Source: Limnanthes douglasii subsp. nivea
Lineage: Eukaryota > Streptophyta > Magnoliopsida > Brassicales > Limnanthaceae
DNA: 64,000 nucleotides
Reading direction: 5' to 3'
Assembly: GCA_036936605.1 (NCBI GenBank)
Contig: JAUPFV010000005.1
Coordinates: 121,762,453-121,826,452, forward strand
Shown here: positions 56,529 through 64,000 of the stretch, piece by piece
Layout of the letters: each line of letters starts with the position of its first letter
How positions within the stretch are numbered: the first letter of the stretch is position 1
Position numbers and translations under genes: made by a program
The notes under the pieces: model-generated
The model's database searches: none
What the model was told of the DNA's origin: nothing
The model's input: only the letters and a program-made list of their open reading frames with translations

Positions 56529-59338
56529 ATGTCTCCACCCTTTGTATATGTTCGGGACAAAAAACACTTGAGATTGGACGACTATTGCTCAGAGGGAGGA
56601 GAGATAAACTGCTGAGATAATATCCAACCAGCCCTTACAAGTTATTCAAACCTTTACCTACGGGCCCTAGCCTCCAACAAAGAAACAATATGAACCACTC
56701 AATCCCGAACCTTCTTCAAAACTTCCTCTCACAGTTCATATCCCTTCAATTCATAAGCTTGTTCTCAAAACCTTATCCTTCGATCCTAGTTCCTCATGAT
56801 GGGTGATACCAACGACAAATGTATCTCCAAGAAGAGATATCACTAATTTTGATTAAAAGAACAAAAGAATAAAATGGTTAAGGATGAAAAGGTTAAGGTT
56901 GTTCCTCCCTCGAATGGATCAATTGTAATCAAAGAGTATTCACAAATGGTTCGTTAAAAAAACTATATCCCTCAATCGGAGTCTTCTAATCCAAACGACA
57001 CAAAAGTAATTCTGCATAAAGATTCAACATAACTTCTTAACGAATCTTCTGAAGAAACTAAAAATGATGAGTCAAACATTGATGGTGAATCTACTAAAGC
57101 TGCTGATAACATTGAGGATGTCCATATTATCTAAGACAGAATTAAGATCGAATCTCATGAGGAAGCTTTAAAGAAAAGCCCGAAGCCAAGAAAGAAGAAA
57201 TCCAAAGAAGTTGTTACCCTTCCTATTGAACTAGCTGCAATTTTTTGAGAGAATCTCAACCAAGTGTTTCCTGAATACCTCATAGAACTTAACAAATTTT
57301 AATACAAATTATTCCTAGAATCTGACGCACCCTAATTTTGAATGCAGTGGGGGATTCCTGACACGGTCACAATTAGACTTTCCAATAAAGGAGAGACTCA
57401 ACTATCCTACTAGAAAGAAGAATTAGTTGTATATCCAGAGATATTAAACTAGGGTCTTCCCTTCCCATTGGATCCCATCATTATTCAGTACTTCTAACTA
57501 ATCAACATGTGTCCAATTCAGGAAAATCATATCCTTTGGTTCACTCTGCTCTCATGCATCATGGCATCAATGCTATCCAAAATTGATCTTCTGATGGAAC
57601 ATTTTATAGAGAAGACTTTCGTATCGAAACATCTATGCCTCTTATTCTACTAAATTATTATAGGGAACACCTCCAAAGTGGTTGACGATCTCCTCGGTGC
57701 GGACAAGATATGGAAACATATACTATTTTTCATTAGTGGGTGTTGGGAAAATGAGAAAGAAATCTCAACGGAGAACCTCCTAAAGTTGTCATTGAAATGG
57801 AAGAGTACAAGTATATTTAATCTCTAGTCAAACTTGTTTCAAAACTATTACCCATCTAATTTAATTGTTTTACGCAGAAATCACCAAGCACTTACAAGAT
57901 CATTTGCCCGCTGACGAAGAGTATTTTACACGACTGAATCAATGAGCTAAATAATTATGGTCAAACTAATTCAACTAATGCTTTGACCCACTAAACCTGG
58001 TTGAAAGTAACGTATGGAAACTTTCTCCTAAGATCGTTCATTCACCAAAGATTCTAATGTATCCACTTGACCCAGTCGGTGTCGTAAAGAGATTAACTGC
58101 TCCGGATGCTTGAGTTGTCATCCCAGCTAAGAACAAGGCTCCTAGCCATAATGTCAAGAGAAAAATCTAAAGCTGACAAAAAAGGCAAGAAATTTGATGA
58201 AACAGCCACTCCTCAGGCTGGCATTCCTATCCAAGATACTTTTGCTCCTCATGTTTCTAAGAGAAGAAAAGGGTTGTTTTGGAAAAGAAGAAAACTTGCA
58301 ATGTTGATAAAAGCATAAACCCTCTTCCGGAGCAAGTTAAAATTATTTCCTTCCCTAATCCTGCACCAACACTCTCAAAATATGGTGAAGAAAGACAATA
58401 CATTCATCATTCTGAAGCTAACGCACCCTTACACAAAATAAGATCCTGATCAAACTAGCAACCTTCATCTAGAAAACCAAACAACACAGTTTCCAGTTAA
58501 CAACCCATTAGGGTCCTCCCCTAAAGATGTAATATTTTTATTCCTTTCAGTAGATGATTTTTCCTTGAACCTCCATAATATGTTTAAACCTCTCGCTAAA
58601 TTAGAAAGAAAATAAAAATAATTCAAAGCATACGTTAAGATCTTTAAAGATGAGGGAAAATAGTTTTGAAAAATGATATTTTAGCTAAACAGTTTGGTCA
58701 AATTCATAAGAAATTTGATGCCAACTAAAGATGGGTTAAATCTGCTCAAACTAAACTTATCATACAATATAATATCTTCCAACATGGTAAATTTAAATTC
58801 AATTGAGTTATCATGGAAACAACGAAGGATATGGTCGAGAATTACAAAGTTAATCTTAAATACGAGCAGTAAAACTTTGATGCACCCGATTTTTTTAAGA
58901 AAGCGAACTAGCAAAAACATAGGTTATTGAGGATTTAGAAAAAATCAAAGTGCAAGCTGACAAAGAAAAAGAAGTAGTTGCGGCAGCCAGTGTTGATGAA
59001 TGGCCTAGCAATTGCCTTAAAACTTTGAGACAATGTGAAAAAGACACCAAAATATTTTTTATCTTCGATTTTCATAACAATTTTTTAAGCTCAATTTAAA
59101 GGAATACTGGTATATGTTCCCCGAGTACCTACGTCCTTCAAATAGTCTTAAGACCACTTCCAACGAATCTGGAGCCTTCAAAGATAATGAAGAATCCGAT
59201 GAGTCCATAAGAGAATATTCTAACTCTTCAATATATGAGGATTTGTAAAACGAGAGTTCTTCGAAAAGTGATTTAGAAAGTTCTTCCGAAGATAATAGTA
59301 GATACAAAGGATTGATATATATTCTTATTATGTTTTAA
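56529..59338 (+). pseudogene. T4 antisense extra ORF
   Basis: From ATG 56529, in changing frames: QTFTYGP (56630), SPKPRKKKSKEVVTLP (57180-57230), FPEYLIELNKF (57270), QWGIPDTVTI (57345-57375), FPLDPIIIQYF (57460), LWFTL, a KVVDDLLGADKIWKH segment and FFISGCWENEKEIST (57727-57770), LKWKST, an intron (57811-57877), KITKHLQDHLP, VVKRLTAPDA (58083-58110), a Lys-rich region, a coiled-coil-like region (58680-58980), and a Ser/Glu-rich tail with SSEDNS (59280-59300). Best matched to T2. TATAAAT at 56299 could be its promoter. Heavily mutated. Confidence 0.7.
57811..57877 (+). other. Conserved intron in the T4 antisense ORF
   Basis: Donor GTATAT (weak), acceptor TTTTACGCAG, 67 bp, phase 1, after KWKST, matching T2. 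Confidence 0.7.
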
Positions 59339-59849
59339 TTTATGTTACTCTTGTATTTTGAATCTCATGTTTTGCATGTAACCAAAGCACTTATCATTTT
59401 CAATCAGATATTTAAATATCGCTCAAATTTTCCTTGAACTTCTATTACTGAATACTCAGTCACCACATGCTTTTTATCATTCGACATTAATCATCATATG
59501 ACTTTCGCTTATTTATAATTAGTCACTATAAAAATGCGGCCGCCATAAAAATAATACTTAGATATCCAGTTGAAAAGTTATTTGTCTTCGATTTTGCCAA
59601 ACCGATGGCGATCAGTCCCCGTCTAATTTTTGAAGTTTTTTTATATATTACTTTAAAACTTTATTTTTAATACAAACAAATTGATATCATAACACGATTG
59701 GAAGAAAAATCAGAAATGGATAAAATGAAATATATTATACCAACCGGTGAGGAAATAGTGTACCACTAGTCATTACACTAATAACAAAAATCATTTTTGA
59801 TTCAACACATACAAATTTATTCCCAATACAAGTGAAAATGTTCGAGATT

Positions 59850-60350
59850 TCATGGATGTTGAAGAGGCCTCCCTTCACAATCTTCCAAATAATATTTCCC
59901 TTGTTTGAATTTTTTAACTACTAAATATGGCCCTTCCCAGTTTGAACCCAACTTTCTAAGCTTATTCTCTTTAGTATATAGGAAAAACTTTCTTAAAGCC
60001 TTATCACCCATTTTAAATACTCTCTGTTGGACTCTGGATGAATATATGATCCTCATTATAGTTTGGAAGTTGAGTGAATATATATATACTTTCGTTCTTC
60101 TTTCCTCAATCAAGTCAAGTTTTGACCTCATTACTTCATCGTTATCCACCTTATACTAATTAAGTAACTTATAATATGGAATAGTAGATTATGATGGAGT
60201 CAAGGCAAAGGGTGATTCATGAGTTGTCGCTCGAGGTGCCGTCCTGTAAGTCCATAATACATACGGAGAGTAGTTTGACTATTTCCCAGCTACTCGAGGT
60301 GTCATTCTGATGCATGATTTACTAAGAGTCGAATCATTCACTAACTATAA
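59850..60350 (-). pseudogene. T4 integrase C-terminal remnant
   Basis: Minus strand: LWTYRTAPRATTHESPFAL (about 60260-60200), then VMRSKLDLIEERRTKVYI, YSSRVQQRVFKMGDKALRK, LGSNWEGPYLVVKKFKQGKY, DCEGRPLQHP, ending at 59850. This is the end of a gypsy integrase with its DNA-binding C-terminal domain. The catalytic core upstream is deleted. Confidence 0.85.
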
Positions 60351-60949
60351 TAATTTAGCTCTGCAAGTTTTTGCAAGTCGCAATTTATGTTACAGCTGTT
60401 TCATATTATGCTTTATTGTTTGACGCTTTAAAGCCAAAACATATCGCTTGATACATTTTCTATCCTTTCAGAGTTACTCCTAGACTCCTGCTCCACAACC
60501 CATAATACTCGACCCACCATCAGCTCAAACAATTTGTCATATTGTCAAATATCATTATGTTATTTACAAAACCTTATAATCCTCTCTTTTTTAGGATTCG
60601 TAATATGTTGAGGCTTTCGAAATTGAACATAGTTTCAAGCTCTTTCAAAAATTATTGCAGTGTTCTTTATCAATTCAGCATAATGTACTAGTCAAACCTA
60701 TTGGTTTGATCTTGGTCTCTGCTGTACGACTTGAGAATTTTTTTGTGATAACTCAGAATATGTGGTTGCTGATAAACCGAAGCCGTTAGTTGGGAAACTC
60801 CTGACCGTCTAGGAAAGTTAATTGGAGCTCTAGGTCGAAGAGAATTTTATGATTGATAACCCTAATTATTTAAGGAAATATCTTGTTGAATCCTCTTATA
60901 TGTGGACTCTTGAATAAACCTTACCCTTTTTGGTTAATCAAATTTAATC
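60351..60949 (-). other. T4 deletion zone, decayed element sequence
   Basis: Most of pol should lie here. Only weak RNase H-like traces near 60480-60560 and gag C-terminus-like text near 60780-60900 are visible. Confidence 0.4.
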
Positions 60950-62300
60950 TATTCTTCCTCCTGAGCCATCAAAGCCCTGAAAGTAAGTGATTTCCCCATT
61001 GTTGTATCATTAGCCAGATCCGTAGGGAGTAGCCCTTATCTGTAAGCAGCACATAAAACTTGTTCATCATAGTCATCTCACCCTGTCTAAGTGAGTACAT
61101 AATGTTTTGTATAATCTTTCAAACTTTCCCCAATAATCTGTATACAATTAATTAAAGTATATTCATTCGTCCACATCTCTTTACTCCCTAAAAAATGTCT
61201 TCTGAAAGTTGTATAAAACATCATGAATTTTTTAATATTATCTTGTGAAATCTGATTATACCACTTCAAAGCAGTTCCCTTAAAAGTACGTGGGAAAGCT
61301 TGACACAACAATTTATCATCAATATCGAAATTCATCATATAGTTCTTAAATTGTTCGATACGATCATCTGGATCTTGTATTCCATCAAACTTATCTAATT
61401 TTGCAATGCCAAAATGTTTTAAAAGCACAATAGCATATAATTTGGCAGACAAAAAAGATGTCCTACAATCCATTTCATGCATGTACTAATTCCCACATAC
61501 GTCGTCGTTTGTTATAACATAAAGTCCTTGTTTCGAAGGGTTCATAAATTGTTATGAACCTTGTATTTGAGGCTTGGTTTCCCAAAACTATTCTGAGGGT
61601 CCAAAACCTTTGTTTGTGATACATAGGACCATTATGTCCTTTTTCAACTGATATTTATTTGGGTTTGTTCAACTCATACTATTTCTTATACTCGTGCTCC
61701 CTCGGTAACCCTTACCTCGACTAACATGTTTTTTCAAATAGCTCATATCATAAAAAAAACCCTCCTTTTACTATGACTATGAGTTCTTTCAAGAGATTGA
61801 GAATAACATTCTGAATATAAAATAGGTGAATCACTAGATTATGATGGATCATATCTATGTTTTGATTTCTTTTACCTTCTCGAAGAACGATAGTTTGCTT
61901 AGATTGGAACTGAACTTCTCGGTAATTCTCCTTACCTCGTAAAGTTTTCAACTCGGTATCATCATTGCCTTCAATTGAATTTATACCATCGCTTAACCTT
62001 TGAATCTCAGATGAAACCCTTCATGGCCGAACCAACAGAGACTTTTCTATCTAAGAAAGCTCATCATTTAACACAGTGATTTGTTCCAATAACTTATTTT
62101 TATGATCTTCCAAAGCTAACTGATTTTGTTGTTCTTCCAATTGTAGTTTGGTTTAAGCTTCCAAATGTCCAGATTTTGCTTCCACCATTTCTCCCTCTAC
62201 AAATATCATAGTTTTTTCTTGCATTTTGGAATCTATGTCCCGCTAAAATTTGAATGTATATTTTCAACAAATTTAGTATTTTTAATGGTTTTGTACTTGA
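60950..62300 (-). pseudogene. T4 gag
   Basis: Capsid core open at 61482-61087: LLKHFGIAKLDKFDGIQDPD, RIEQFKNYMMNFDIDDKLLC, AFPRTFKGTALKWYN, FYTTFRRHFLGSKEM and SLKDYTKHYVLT. The stretch 61086-60950 matches the following part of T1 gag. The N-terminal half (61500-62300) is charged and full of stops. Same family as gag of T1, T3 and the remnant at 1-860. Confidence 0.8.
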
Positions 62301-62318
62301 TATCCGGGTACCAAGCGT

Positions 62319-62338
62319 ACCTCCCACTATGATCGCCA
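62319..62338 (-). other. Primer binding site of T4
   Basis: The minus strand reads TGGCGATCATAGTGGGAGGT just inside the 5' LTR, corresponding to T3 TGGCGACCACAATGGGA with a few changes. Confidence 0.55.
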
Positions 62339-62340
62339 CC

Positions 62341-62688
62341 GATCACTTCCAAAAGTATTTAAGGAATATATTTGCTATTCGATATAAGATATTTTTGGAG
62401 ATAGTGAACAGATTATTAGAGAGAGAGAACGAGTCAAGTGTTTTAAAGAGAGAAACTGTGAAAAATAAAAGTCAAGATAATGATTGTATTTTTTATCCCA
62501 AGATATTGTACACCTATTTATAATAGAGGTAAGTTTCCACTGAACCCACATAAGTGGTTCCGTTGGATACTTCACCCTAAAAGTATACTAAGTACAAACA
62601 TATTTACTCAATATTACATTTCAAACCCTCTATTTTTTTATCTTACTAAAGTCTTCCTTACATATTAAATATAAGTTATTTTATTACA
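62341..62688 (-). mobile_element. 5' LTR of T4 (approximate borders)
   Basis: Partner of 55733-56092. TATAAATAGG on the minus strand near 62515 is a promoter candidate. Confidence 0.8.
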
Positions 62689-63359
62689 CTAGACTAATAT
62701 GTGGGTCAGATAAATTTCACCCTTATCTACAAACATAGATAGTTCATGCATATTTAGTTTGGCGATTAGAGAAGTATATGAGCATATAATAATATTTTAT
62801 ATATATACGACAAAATAATAATTATATAGTCAATATTTTTAAAATATATGTATACTTAGTCAAATATACCATTTAAGACTGCTGAAGTGTATAAATATCC
62901 TTTAAGATATTTATACTTAGTCAAATATATCATTTAGTTCTTAGTTTGCATACTTGTGATATTTGTGTGATTAGTATAGTATAAAAAATCACTCTCTCTA
63001 ATTTCTTTATGGAATAAAAGTAGGGGTGATCTCTAGGATTTTTATTCGTTCACTAATTTCACATAAAAATATATGTTGGTAATAATAATCTCTATACAAG
63101 AGACTTTTGCTTTTTGTTTTTCTTTCTCAGTATTTGAGTGGTAAGATATTTTTTGTAGAGTATAAGTAAACCTGATCTTAAATTTATTCGCCTTTTCTCT
63201 CTTGGAATATTTAAGTGATGGCATTGTTTTCTCTTTTTGTGGATAATTTGGGTGATCTGTGCAATCCTTGAATCTTGCTTGTATCCTCTTTATTATGGAA
63301 TATAATATTATTTTGGTTGAAGGTTTGGATGAGGTGGTCTCGTTTTATCCAATATTGAT
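62689..63359. other. AT-rich spacer with a 61-bp direct repeat
   Basis: TATACTTAGTCAAATATACC starts at 62851 and recurs with one change at 62912. Otherwise no gene is seen; part of it may be the LTR and leader of the copia element that follows. Confidence 0.45.
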
Positions 63360-64000
63360 GATGGTGATGTTAACATCTCTCTAAAATTAATATCAGTTAC
63401 CATTTATCTTGGTGGTAGAACAAGGTTATGGTTCATTAACGACACTCATAAATCTCATGCACCACTTCACCGAAGTATGAGGTGTATCTATTAAAAGACT
63501 AAATTTTTTTTGTCGTGGATTCTTAACTGGATGGAGTATGATCTTAGTATGATTTTCAGCTATTTAGAGTCTTAAATATTTTTTGTGATATGCATGGCAA
63601 CCAAAATAATTCTGCCAGGATTTTTCAAATTTATAAGGAAATTTTAATCTTGTGTAAAGATGGGAAGTCATTCATAAGTTTACTAGGAAAATTGAAAAGC
63701 TTTCACAGTGAGTTGAAGATTTATAGATTTCATACTATTGCTGTAACTATTTTTGTGAAAGCGCACGTATAATGATCATATTTTTCAGCCATTGGCTAAT
63801 CTTAGTCCTGATTTTTAGGATCTAAGAAGCTATATTTTAATGAATATCCACTTACCATCCTTCAATAATATTTACAACGTTATTCAACATGAGGAAGTAT
63901 GCTCAAATGTTATGTTATATACTTTTAATTCTAGTCCTCCAGATATTCGTACCTATATTGTTTGTTCACCATTTGAAGAAAATCGTACAAAAGAAAACGT
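63360..64000 (+). pseudogene. Copia gag (UBN2-type), cut by window end
   Basis: In shifting frames: DVNISLKLISVTIYLGGRTR (63366), LWFINDTHKSHAPL, SWILNWMEYDLSMIFSYLES, then MHGNQNNSARIFQIYKEILI (63590), LLGKLKSFHSELKIYRFHT (63680), HIFQPLANLSPDF (63780), LRSYILMNIHLPSFNNIY (63825), and EEVCSNVML (63891). This is the standard gag of a widespread plant copia group. At least three frameshifts. Protease and pol would lie beyond base 64000. Confidence 0.8.

Larger units (their letters stand above)
55733..62688 (-). mobile_element. Element T4: Tat-lineage Ty3/gypsy with internal deletion and antisense ORF
   Basis: LTRs at about 55733-56092 and 62341-62688. The minus strand carries gag (62300 back to about 60950) and only the end of integrase (60350-59850). 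The plus strand carries the antisense ORF (56529-59338). Protease, RT and RNase H are missing, leaving only 60350-60950 between. The order is otherwise that of T1. Non-autonomous. Confidence 0.8.

Noticed and set aside
62100..62339. 79-codon minus frame in T4
   Set aside because: Overlaps the primer binding site and leader of T4, so it is not protein coding.
1..64000. tRNA, rRNA or other structured RNA genes
   Set aside because: I looked for tRNA-like arms and found only tRNA-complementary primer sites of retrotransposons.

Overview
The window is AT-rich plant nuclear DNA, almost certainly from a eudicot. It holds two intact PLS-class pentatricopeptide repeat (PPR) genes, plant L1-type LINEs with a C-terminal RNase H, Tat-lineage Ty3/gypsy elements with an antisense extra ORF, and copia gag fragments. 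I cannot name the species. Outside the two PPR genes nearly everything is retrotransposon, mostly decayed and often nested.

Layout. 1-860: gag remnant of a Tat-like element (- strand). 1414-8281: full-length LINE-A (+) with a 10-bp target duplication, carrying a nested solo LTR at 4574-5047. 8467-10785: PPR gene 1. 11.4-17.1 kb: Tat element T2 (-), truncated at its RNase H by Tat-like element T5 (+, 17143-19.3 kb). 19.4-20.4 kb: an LTR-like segment and a degenerate minisatellite. 20830-22345: 5'-truncated LINE-D (+). 22588-24273: PPR-DYW gene 2. 25.1-26.0 kb: LINE-C 3' fragment (-). 26456-41895: LINE-B (-), split by complete Tat element T1 (28442-39405, -), which itself carries a solo LTR (32190-32704). 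42.25-43.65 kb: copia 5' fragment, cut by Tat element T3 (+, 43646-54510). T3 is in turn interrupted by a small LTR element (45790-48009). 54.5-55.7 kb: AT-rich spacer with a foldback. 55733-62688: deleted Tat element T4 (-). 63360-64000: start of another copia gag (+).

The most unusual object is the 2.2-kb LTR element at 45790-48009. It has two LTRs, a GTTCA target duplication, a tRNA-iMet-type primer site and a polypurine tract. It encodes one uninterrupted 470-codon ORF in which a gypsy protease is followed by an eIF4A-like helicase motif I segment and then the C-terminal part of a plant 2,3-bisphosphoglycerate-independent phosphoglycerate mutase. It looks like a non-autonomous retrotransposon that has captured pieces of two host genes. 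A solo LTR of apparently the same family lies at 32190-32704.

The second theme is the antisense ORF of the Tat elements. Four copies (T1-T4) keep the same arrangement: gag-pol on one strand and a convergent ORF with a plant gypsy-type 'transposase-like' domain on the other. All four keep a short GT-AG intron at the same codon phase and position. In T1, T2 and T3 a tandem repeat array (35, 60 and 36 bp units) sits exactly at the pol/antisense-ORF convergence. The two PPR genes are the only apparent functional host genes; they should encode organelle RNA-processing or RNA-editing factors.
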